This document shows, one piece after another, positions 49,207 through 59,226 of a stretch of DNA of 64,000 bases. The position numbers were made by a program, and so were the translations under genes. Each line of letters begins with the position of its first letter. The stretch's first letter is position 1. The notes beneath the pieces were generated by a model, which was not told where the DNA came from, ran no database searches, and worked only from the letters and a program-made list of their open reading frames with translations. The stretch comes from Eutreptiella sp. 'Long Island Sound 2002' (lineage: Eukaryota > Euglenozoa > Euglenophyceae > Eutreptiales > Eutreptiaceae): contig OZ038391.1 of assembly GCA_964036045.1 (NCBI GenBank), positions 44,651,621 through 44,715,620 of the forward strand, given 5' to 3'.

Positions 49207-52200
49207 TGGTATGGGTTAACGGGTCCTTTGGATGCCGAACAATCGCCGCCAGGACCCGGGACTTGATACTTGATACTATACATGTGCTACGAGCTTATAC
49301 AGCATCATACCTATCTTACTGTGACTCACTGAAGTGAGGATGTGACACCCCCCCCCCTTTTCAGGAAGTGGTCCTGGGTACCCGCTGCCATGCGTGGGTG
49401 TTATCGAGCCCCCCCAGGGTTTGCTCTAAGGAGGGGGGTGAAGCGGTACCCAGAACCCCATGGCCAGGTTACGGCATACAACCGGTCTCCGGTCCACTAA
49501 CCCCATGTACGGCGTGTTCCGTGCCGTGAAGCCCCGCATCGGCAACCGATGCACCGCCAGCGGAGATTTGTGTATCAGAATATCAGGAATCAACAGGGTT
49601 TTATTTTCATATTGTTTCCGTCAATTTTTACGCTTCCGTTCTGATACTCACTGTTTTGACTGCTGGCGGTTGGTTCGCGACTTTACCGTAACCGCCAGTT
49701 TAACTGTAATTAATGGAAATTTTAACGCTATCCGCGACGAAGGCTCCAAAGTCGCCAGGAACTGCATTGATGCATCCGCAATTTTCATAATTAATACTCG
49801 CAACCCTAATCCGAATTTTTCAGGATGTCGAAATCGGATTTTCGACTTCGACATCCCCTCACTTGATTTGACCTCTTTCGAGTGGACCTACGTGCTTCCC
49901 TATACACGAATCAACTTTCCTTTTCTCTTCCCCCCCATTTGTCTCAAAGATATGGGCAAAACAAAGTTGATTCGTGAGGCCACTTGTGAAGGTCATATCT
50001 GGTGCCGCTTGCGAGTATTGACGATAAGGAAACGTGGGATGTATTCACAATACTCCCGACGTAATTTAGGAAGCATTATATGCCTTGCGTTTCCACACGT
50101 GCGCGCTAGTGTAATGGATCATGGTCAAGAGGGTAGAGTTTGCGTTATAACTCTTTGGCCATGACATTGCGTGTGTTAAGATAACTTTCGAGTGTAGCGC
50201 GCAAGTGTTGGTGTTGCATAGGAACTCTCCTTGAGTTCCTATGAGCGATTGACACAAAGTTATGCCCTTGGAGGGGCATGACATATCGTGGTGGGAGCTA
50301 CCTTTTTGGGCAATATGGAGTATGTGCCTTGTGTTGTGTTGCGTGCCCATTTGGCGGGTCTATCGCGCCAAGCCAAACCCGCCAATGGACCTCATATTGT
50401 GCAAGCCCCTTCTCCATACTCCCTACGGTCAATTGCAAGCCTAACCTTCGTGAAGGGAAGCTTGTGTGGTGATCCCGAAGCGATGCGTTGGGAGCAAGGT
50501 GTGTGTTTTACAATTTTCCATATTTTCATGTGCCCACTTGGGAAGTAGCGCTCGTAACCTTTCAAGGCGCCCCAAGTGGAGCACATATGTGGGATCGAAG
50601 GTCAATGGTGTCAAGTCATTGTATTTAGAAGGATTAGTTGATTGCACGATCCAAGCCGAAGATATTATAATATAATTATGCACCTTTCAAGGCACTTTTG
50701 TGTGTGCTTGTGCCAATTTTGCCATTTTTGGCCCGTCATGATGTCAAGTGGCGACCGTGTATCTCAACGTTGCGCTCAATTGACATCATGACCCAAGTAT
50801 GATATGAGGGTACATACTTCGGTGCCCAACATATCTTGGACCCGGCGAAAAACTCCTCTTAGGCTTGGCATACCGTGGCCGCCATGTTGGCGATTTGGGA
50901 CTATCCCAAATCATGGGCTCACTTGGCGACCCTGCCATACCCAATATCGGAGGAGTTGGGCGACGCCCAAAAGATATGTTGGACCAACATGACTTGATAC
51001 CAATCCTATGGCACACTCCGGTCCGAGTCGGGCATGTGCCTCATTTGCCCCAACCATGAGTGTGCGCATTTTTGGCCATTTTGAGCATTTTTCCACTTTT
51101 GCTGCCCGCCGTGCACCGTGTTCTAACCTTCGTGCACGCCGGACGCTTGGACCAATGGACCATATATGACATGGGTGTTATGGGTAATGGTCCCCATGGT
51201 CCACACACCACCTGGGCGAAGCGGAGCCACTTTTGTTAAGGCACTAGCCCAAAGTGAGTGTGGGCAATTTTGCAATTTTGACATTTGTGGACCCAATTGG
51301 GATCGTCACCACGCCGAGTGGCATGGAGATCTTTGGGAGCCAAGGGCATGGGAGTCTCCATTGGACTCCCGGTGGATCGCGTATGGGATGGCGGATCCGA
51401 TCTCCAAGCCGGCGTGGAGATATACTATTGGGAGCACACCGAATTTTGGCTCATTTCAAGCAGCCAAAATGACCCCATTATGGGACCCCAATTTCCCCCT
51501 TCCGTGTGGTCAATTGGCGGCCCCATTTCTCTAAGCCCATATGGAGCCCGGACCTAATTTCAAGTTGTACACTCAGATAAAAGTCCTAGGTCCTGCCTCC
51601 TACCCTGTGAGCCATTGGCCTTACCTTGGCCGAGCGAGCCACGCGTGGGAATGACGCCAATTTTGGTGATTTTGGGCATCATGACCCCACTTGACTCATC
51701 CGTGATGCCCTGATGCCGGGACCTCAGAGGGAACCAGGTTGGGTGAGGGCTCCAGAGAGTTGGTACTCGAAGGGCATAGGGTCAGTTGCCTCGTCCCTAC
51801 CTCTGGCGGGTCCGGACGAGGGGTCAATTTTGGAGTTTTTCAAGCTAATTTCAGTTTGGGCTGAAACAGCCCATTTTCAGCTACCAACTCCTGAGGGATA
51901 ATGGCGGGGCCGTATCTCTCGCTCAGAGAGGAGTTGGGACCTGCCGTTAAGGGAGCATAGGGAACCACTGTCGGTTGACCTTGGAGCCTGTTGGTTACCA
52001 GGAACTCGCCTGTGGCTAGGTGGGACACCTCTCCCATTGGCAGGGTTTCAGGGTCCGGACTGAGCAGGGCATGGGTTGTGTTTGAGCCCCCGCCCCCACC
52101 AGCCACTGAGAGGGTCGGACCTGGGATTGGGATACAAGTTAGGATAGAGTGTCTATTGTCCTGTGATGCCCTTACCCCAGTCCAGTCTTAACCCCATGTG

Positions 52201-52385
52201 TACATATCCTGATGTGTTGTTGTACATACTTTTGTTCCCTCTGTGCAGAGTGGCAAGGATTCTGAAACGCTTTGTCACATGACACGAGCGTATTGATGCC
52301 CTTGTGAGCGTAGTGCCTTGCCTGCCTGCTCACCTGTGCGTGTCACCGCAGCGTCCCGTGGCCGGCCCCCCACGGGAACGCGTCA
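49207..52385 (+). repeat. 3' LTR of element B (3179 bp)
   Basis: Direct repeat of 35031-38209, same length, TGGTATGG...CGCGTCA. About 22 single-base differences noted by eye, mostly transitions, for example TTCTC/TTTTC near 35430 and GGGGCC/GGAACC near 37790. Followed directly by satellite sequence. Confidence 0.95.
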
Positions 52386-52424
52386 CTATGCCACATGAAG
52401 GAAAATCCTAAAATGGATTCCCCC
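52386..52424 (+). repeat. Satellite fragment between elements B and C
   Basis: 39 bp of the 107-bp monomer, from CTATGCCACATGAAGG to GGATTCCCCC. It continues in phase at 62705 on the far side of element C, so C split one monomer. It overlaps by 28 bases, with three mismatches, the satellite that ends at the left edge of element B. Confidence 0.93.
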
Positions 52425-52904
52425 TGTAACCGCTGCATAGTGGTTGATCTTTGTTGTGACTGCGAAGCCTGTAGCCTTGATGCCCCAGGGGTCGTAACGC
52501 CCGACACTGCCCCTGATATCTCCGAACCCACATAACCCTCTTCGGACCCATATCCAGCCTCTGGGAGCGACATATGCGAAGCACTTGTAAGTCCAGTGAA
52601 CTCCATGGTGGAATATGAAGAGTACGAAAACCCGGTCTACAAAAATGGAGCAGACATAGAATCTCAATGCGCATTCATCGCAATTAATGACACATCGTGA
52701 AATCATTCGAAATAATTTAAATAAATCCGATTGGGAAATCACGAAAGACAAATGCGACTCGACACGCGCTCACAGGCGACATCTGGCGGCGAACGGAAAA
52801 CATGAAATGAAGCGGAAAATTTACTGCACTAATGTACATCTGAGAATCATTAAAATTCTGATCACATCAGTGTATAATTGAGTGCTGTGACTGCTGCCGT
52901 TACA
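52425..52904 (-). repeat. 3' LTR of element C (480 bp)
   Basis: Plus-strand ends TGTAACCGC and GCCGTTACA. Direct repeat of 62225-62704. It contains the start of a gag frame (ATG at 52606) that runs out of the LTR into flanking DNA, a consequence of gag starting inside the LTR. Confidence 0.95.
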
Positions 52905-52914
52905 CTCCCCCTCT
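52905..52914 (-). other. Polypurine tract of element C
   Basis: AGAGGGGGAG on the minus strand, directly before the 3' LTR start TGTAACGG. It primes plus-strand DNA synthesis in LTR elements. Confidence 0.8.
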
Positions 52915-54247
52915 GAAAACATACGCCAGTATGTCAGGCTGGGTCAAGTGAAGAGAAAGAAACGGCTAAAGTGACCAAAAACCGACTAATCTAAGGCAAA
53001 ATGTGTGAAATTGAGCTGAATTGAGCAAAATTGTGCTGAGATCTGTGCTTTGCGATGGCCATCGACCTGAATGAAACGCATAGGTACCTTAGGGCACACA
53101 GAAAAAGCTTCGTTCAAGCTCGAAAATTCGAAAATTGAAAGTCTGAGTGAAGAATGTACATGATGATCCATGATCCATGATTCATGATGAAATCAGGATC
53201 CGACATTCCACTGCCAGAAAACAGAAAACGAGCGTCGCCATGTCGTCGAGCGTCAAAAAAATAGGGTATCCCTTCATGGAGTCCAAGATATGTGAAACTG
53301 GCTGGTGTCATTTGCAGTCATGAGACCAGATGCCAGATTATGGTACAAAATGTGCCTGAATTGAGACCAAATCCAGTGAATCGCCCACGGATTGAGGGTG
53401 GCGAAGTTCACAGCAAGCCAAAATAGGTCCAATTCAATGTCGATAGACACTGTGTGTAGTGCTGAACGGAAATCCAGTTCTCATTCAAAGCCAATCCAGG
53501 TCAAATCCTCATGATGATGATGAATCCCATGATGGAAATCAATCATTTAAAGTAATGATAGCCAAGAAAACCCAGTGCGTGCACCACACTGTCAGTATTG
53601 TTCCCAGGGCTTCATGTTTAATCCAGTATGAGCCAGAAGGGGTAATTGACTCGTTATAGTCCCAGAATGTATAAGCATCCAATGCTTGGTACTGGGAATT
53701 TGCCAAAATTGAGCTGATTCTGAGGGGGATTCCAACACAATCCACAGATGAACAGCGAGTCGACACAAGTAAGAACACCATCGTCGTCACTTGGTCTATA
53801 TAAGCCCTTTGACAGTGGTCGTTTGGAAGAGAAACCAACTGTCTCAATGTAAGAGCTGATGGAAACCACATTCTGAGCAGATCCGTCAAACACATGAAAT
53901 GGATCAGACTCAGTCATGTGCCAGAATCTCTGTAATGAGCACGAACTTGAACGAGTCCTTCCCAAGGCGAGTAGAGGGGTCCAGCCAACAGCAAAGGGTG
54001 ATAGTGTCGTCGTGGTTGAGGATAATGGCCTTTCGGATCTTCGGATTGGAATCATCTGAGATGAAGCACATGATTCACATGATGACCATGATGGGAATGA
54101 TGGATGGAATGACCAGGATGACCCCAGAATGTCCCATCATCTGTTCGTCGAACCACATAGACGATGCGTCTGGACTGGTATGTCCCCATGCCAAGGGTAT
54201 ATGTCGACCGTAAACCACTTCGAACGTTCCGGCGACCTAAATTCTGA
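52915..54247 (-). other. 3' noncoding region of element C
   Basis: 1.33 kb between the chromodomain stop and the polypurine tract. Short ATGATC-type simple repeats near 53158-53192, 53512-53530 and 54058-54120. The longest minus-strand frame (53654-54055, 133 codons) shows no recognisable domain, signal peptide or membrane segment, so there is no support for an env-like gene. Confidence 0.7.
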
Positions 54248-57200
54248 TCAGATCTTGTCTGGAATGGATGATGCCACGATTGGAGCTTCTTCTTGTGCTT
54301 GTAAGTCTTCCTTGGTGACACAATCCTTGATCAGCGAGAGCTCTTTGTCAATCTCAGGGTGTTTCTTCAGGAACTTGATGAAACTGTCCGTATACCCATG
54401 GATAAAGCTTGAAGCTGGCTCCCATTTGTCTTCTTCTGGACCGAATCCTTTCCATCTGCACAGAAAGTACCACTTGCCTCGAGCATTCTTCTTGTACTCA
54501 AGAATCTTCTCCAACTCGAAACTGCTTGTGACCATCTTCCTGTCGCTCAGGTACTTCGAAGTCCAATAGAGAGGCTTGAACCTTCCTTTGGGGCAGGGTA
54601 CTTCGGCCTTCAAACGATCTCGATGTACTTCTTGATGCCTGCCTGGCTCAATCTCAATGTTGAATGTAGTCTCACTTAGTTGACTTTTGACTTGGAATGG
54701 GCCATCCCACAAAGGTAACAATTTGTTGTCGTCCTTCAGGGTCTCGTCTGACTTACGAAGCCAAACTTGCTGGCCTTTCTCGAAGGGTTTTCCTTGCGTT
54801 CTTGACTTATTTTTGAAATTCAACCAATCTGCTTGACTTTCCACTTTGGCTTGGATCCACTTGGCTTCTAAATCCTTGATCCTGTCAAACCATTGTGAGG
54901 CGTTGTAGCACTGCCTTGGATGATACATCACTGGTCCAGGACCCATCTTCTCACGACCAAAAACCAGCTCATTCGGACTTAATCCAGTGTAATTCTTGGT
55001 GCGATGGTATCTTCTCAAGACACAGTAAATTGTCTCCAACCAATTGTAATCTTTTTCAGTCGCCAGGAATTTCTCAGAATGGAGATAAGAATCCTTCCAG
55101 CGCGTTCAGCAGGGAGAGCTCGATGGTCGTAGACTCGGGCACGAAGGTGATGAACTCCCAATAGGGCACACATGTTCTCCCACCAAGTCCCAATGAACTC
55201 TTTCCCACTGTCCGTCAGAATTTCACTGGGCACATCCCAGTTACTCATCCACTGACTTGCAGTCCACTTGGCAGCCATTTCAGAGGTGAGATGCTTCGTG
55301 TTGCAAGGGAGGACTTGGATGTAGCCACTGTGGCGGTCTTGAATTAACAAAACCCCATCGATAGGCTTCCTCGTGTAGAGACATTCCTCTTGGATTTGTC
55401 CCAACTCGAAGACATCCGCCGTCACCTTGTCGAACAGCCTCTCAGGAATTGGTAATCCCTTCAGTAGTCCTTCTGCCTTTTGATTCTTGGGGATGGTCGC
55501 CTGACATTGCTCGCATCCTTTGGCAACTCGTTCACAGGCACCCTTGAGGTCCCGTGTGTACACCCTGTGGCGTAGCTCCTGCTCCAGCACACGAGAATGT
55601 GTGTGGGCTGTCTCATTCCGATGCCAATGTTTGACATATTGGTCAATCAGACAATCAGGAACACAAATCCGTCCTTGCCAAAATAACTTGTCGCCTTGGA
55701 TTTTGAAATCAGACGTCTCTTCAGAGTCGTAAGGCTTGTCCCCTTTCAACTTGTGGTATACAGACCCAAAGAATTTGTCCTCCTTGTACATCTTCGTCCA
55801 ATCCACATAGAGGAAGGAAGTTTCCTTGTCCTTTTGTTGTGGAGGGAGCGTGGTTTTCGCTTTGGATCTCGTCAGAGGAAACACATTCAGGAGTGGCAGC
55901 GAAGACTCAGAGTCAGAGTTAACTCCTGCAGTCTGATCTGCCCTGGTAATCTCCTTGCATCTGACCAAATCCACCTTCATCCGATTTTTAATCGAACATT
56001 GGAGACAATGTTTCTTGATCAGTGCTTGTTCCTCCTTGTTGAACTCGATCACTTCAGCTTTATCCGTCGCTGTCCCATGAAAACTCACTTCAGAGTAAGC
56101 CTCTGAGGCTGGGTAGGCCCAGCGACTCAGGGCGTCCGCCACTGTATTGTAGCGACCCGGAATGTAAGTCACATGGAGGTCAAATCTGCTGAGAGTTTCA
56201 TGCCAACGGCCTCTTCTCCCAGCTGGTCCACCAGGGGTATCCACATGTTCTGTCCTCCACCTCTCCAGTGACTTGTGGTCAGTCAGTACCTCGACGCGAT
56301 GGCCCAAGATCCAACCTTCATAATGCCGTAAGGCACAAAGGATTGCGTAGGCTTCTTGTTCCCTTGGACTCCAATTTCGCTGTCTTGTTGTAAGCTTGCG
56401 AGACCAGAAAGCCAGAGGGTGATGGTGACCTTCGTCGTCGACTTGTTCGATCGTAGCACCAATGGCGTAACGACTGGCGTCTGTACGAATATAAAAAGGT
56501 CTTCCATCCAACCACGGAGTCTTTAATGTAACCACATTCGCCAGTGCTTCCTTGAGACCAGTAAATGCCTCTTCACATTCTGGCGTCCACTTGAGCTTGA
56601 CTTGAGATCCCTTCTTTCCTTCTATTTTGCCAACCTTGAGTAACTCTGTCAATGGACCAGAGAACTTGGCGTAGAGAGGAAGGAACTCGTGGTAGTAATT
56701 GCAGCAGCCTAAAAAGGCACGAAGCTGCGTGATTGTTTTAGGCCTTTCCCAGAGCTGCAGGGCAGCCATTTTTCCTGGGGCTGGTCTTCTTGTCCCATCT
56801 TCCAAAACAGAGCCACAAAATTCCACACTCTGGAGGAACATCTTGCCCTTCTTGGGTCCACACACCAGCTTCTCTTGTCGAAGGACTTCGAGAACTTTTC
56901 GAACTTGTTCTTCGTGCAACTTCAGGCACTCATCAAAGTTGTTTCCCAACGGCGTGGCAATCAGAAGGTCGTCAATGTAGATGCTGCAGAATTCTTGTAA
57001 ATCCAGAGACTTGTGCTTCCGAAATAAAATAGTCTCCATCATCTTCTGGAACATCGACGGCGCATTCTTCAGACCCATCGGCAGTACAGTCCACTGGACA
57101 GTGCCACAGGGCGTGCACATTGCCGTCAAATGCCTATCCTCCTTTCGAAGGGGCATCTGATGAAAGCCATGGCGCAAATCCAACACAGTAAAGAGCTTGC

Positions 57201-59223
57201 CTTTGGCTCTCGCGGCGATCTCCTTCTCAATCAAAGGAAGAGGATGCGCGTCTGGTACTGTGGCGGCGTTCAGGGCTCTGTAATCCACCACTAGACGCCA
57301 AGCATCTATGCTGGATTGGTCAGCAGATGGGGGTTTTGGCACAGTAAATGGTGCTGAACACCACTCAGAACTCATGCAGCCCTCCAACCAACCGAACTCA
57401 TAGAGATTGCGCTCAATAATCTTTCGCAGGGCATCTGCTTTGGTGCCGTGGAGATAGAATGGACGTTGTTTGTGAACCTTTGAGCCTTCGATTATGTCAA
57501 TCTTGGCTTCCCCATTTTCACATCGAATTGGGGGGTTTTTCCACAACTTCCCACTCAGCACGTCATCTTGATAATCTTCGAACACTGCGTCCCTTCTTGC
57601 AGATATCTTGTCTCCGTCGACCTGATTCCCACATTTAATCACCGACATTATGTCCACCAATTTGCGATTTGTTGGTCGTGGTCTCATGTTCTTGGCCACT
57701 TCATTCCAAACTTCTTCGTCGCATTGCTGGCGGATGAAGCTCACCTGAGTTCGCTCCTCCGTGGGATCCCACCAATGAAAGGGGTCCACGAATGTCTTGA
57801 AAGGATGGTCGGACGAATTCAGCTTCATTCCTGTCAATTCAGGCGAGATTCTTGGAGATTTGTCTTCATTCTTGCTTGAAATCTTGACTTTTTTGGCTTG
57901 ATTCTTGTCTGATGGGGACGAATTGTAATGGATGGAGGCGTTCTCTTGAGGGACGCCGATTGTCCTTCCCTCCCTCCGCGACGATACGTCGGGATTCTGC
58001 TCTCGATCGTCTTCATCCACCTCAATTGCGTCGATTCTTGAGGATTGTGATATGACCTCTTCTGTTCCCATTTCACTGCCATCTTGCCAATAATCTCCCA
58101 GATTCCCGTCAACTAAGCACGCCAACGTGCTCCAGGAACGCTGTGGCAAAGGCTTGCCATTGTCTTCGCAATACAGCTTCACTCCCTTGTGAGGTAGCTC
58201 GACAATGTCCATTGAAATGTCCATAATGTCCTTGAACCACTCTTGTCTTGGCCAATTGGGGACAATTAAAATCGCCTTCGCGCCGGATTGCTTCAGCTTC
58301 TGCACTACACGAGGAAAAACGTCGAAGGGCGGATTGATCCAGAGAGGTTCAGACGAGTCCTCACTCCAGGCATCGTCGTAGAACTTCGGAAATCTTTTAT
58401 TCTTTTTGTTTGCAAAAGCATCAACTTCAGGACGAAAATTGTGGTTCTTTTCGAAATAATCCACCAGAATGTCCCGCCATTTATCGACCACACGATAGCA
58501 AACTGACTTCCACTTCTTGCTGTTCAACGAATCCACCTTTCCTTCGTCGAAATCTTCTTGATTCCTTGTCCATTCCTGCCCATCTTGCTGAAAATGCAGC
58601 TTATTTCTCTCCTTGAATTGGTGGATACTCTTGGTATATGTGTGCAGATAATACAGTTCGGACGGGTCGGTGGTCGACGGATCTTGGAGGAAGCATGTCC
58701 TGTGTCCCATGGGCGACACACGGTGGGCGTGAAGCCAGGGTTGACCCAGGAATAAATCGTACTTTATGCTGGCTTCATAGAATTTTCCAGCAAACCACTC
58801 CTCAGTGACCGTCTCTTCCACACTCCAGACTGATTGTTTCACCAATCTGACCGCCAATTCTGCTTCTCTGTCGCCACCGTCAAGGCGATGTCCGCTGACT
58901 CCCTCCAGCTGCACAGGGGTGGAGGACATCTTCGTCTCATCCTCCTGCAGAAAGCCTTTCGTCACCAGATTGACCTCTGAACCATTGTCAATCAGACATC
59001 TGGCAAGTTTAACCTTGCCATCCGTCGATCCGACCTGGATCCAGCAGACAAACTGGCGCTGCTTGCCTCGCCGGACAGCGCTGAGGACCCAGGCAGGGTA
59101 CAGGAGGCCGGAGGAGCGCGCCAGCCGGTCCCAGCAGCGTCCATCCACCGCCCCAACTACCCTGATGGGCTTTGTTTCCTGCCACTCAACCCCAGTGTTG
59201 GGATTTGGGTCAAGTTGGCTTCC
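54248..59223 (-). pseudogene. pol: Pol polyprotein of element C, one frameshift
   Basis: Opens in frame after the gag UAG. Protease with LIDNGSEVNLV (Asp near 58989) and YDLFLGQPWL; methyltransferase-like domain (58195-58424); RT with LDLRHGFHQMPL, VLPMGLKNAPSMFQ and catalytic YIDD (56968-56979); RNase H with RTDASRYAIG, REQEAYA, LTDHKSL, NTVADALSRW; integrase zinc finger ending CEQCQA; core ADVF, TDSGKEF and a Glu in RALPAERAG, spaced 34 rather than 35 residues. Near 55070 one base is missing in an A run, which ends the long frame at 55015; the rest of integrase and a chromodomain (FELEKILEY, FLCRWKGFGPEEDKWEP) continue in the next frame to TGA 54248-54250. The defect may be a real deletion or a homopolymer error. 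Confidence 0.92.
58195..58424 (-). other. Dam-methyltransferase-like domain in pol of element C
   Basis: Between protease and RT, same position as in element A. Starts DAFANKKNKRFPKFYDD, then WINPPF (NPPF at 58324-58335), a helix (FPRVVQKLKQSG) and the strand KAILIVPNW followed by QEWF. The catalytic-type NPPF is intact. The likeness to the DIRS Dam-like domain is by recognition only. Confidence 0.6.
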
Positions 59224-59226
59224 CTA
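59184..59226 (-). promoter_or_regulatory. Gag-Pol readthrough site: UAG plus predicted pseudoknot (element C)
   Basis: UAG (59226-59224) followed by GGA AGC CAA and an open frame into protease. ACTTGACCC (59215-59207) can pair with GGGTTGAGT (59192-59184), nine pairs of which two are G-U. The loop TCCC (59203-59200) can pair with GGGA at the stop (59224-59221). Loop lengths of 5, 3 and 7 bases suit an H-type pseudoknot well. The primary sequence of the stems differs from element A while the architecture is the same. Confidence 0.65.

Larger units (their letters stand above)
35031..52385 (+). mobile_element. Element B: self-priming type Ty3/gypsy chromovirus, 17.4 kb
   Basis: Complete by structure: two 3179-bp LTRs, leader, gag, in-frame UAG, pol with protease, degenerate methyltransferase-like domain, RT, RNase H, integrase and chromodomain, then 1.24 kb of 3' noncoding sequence. 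It is visibly richer in G and C than the satellite and elements A and C. The LTR pair differs at only about twenty positions by eye, so insertion was recent relative to C. One frameshift in gag is the only coding defect seen. Both flanks are satellite but show no exact short target duplication. Confidence 0.95.

Noticed and set aside
53654-54055. Possible env-like or accessory frame 3' of pol in element C
   Set aside because: 133 codons, no signal peptide, membrane segment or Cys pattern; overlapping frames of similar length exist in this region.
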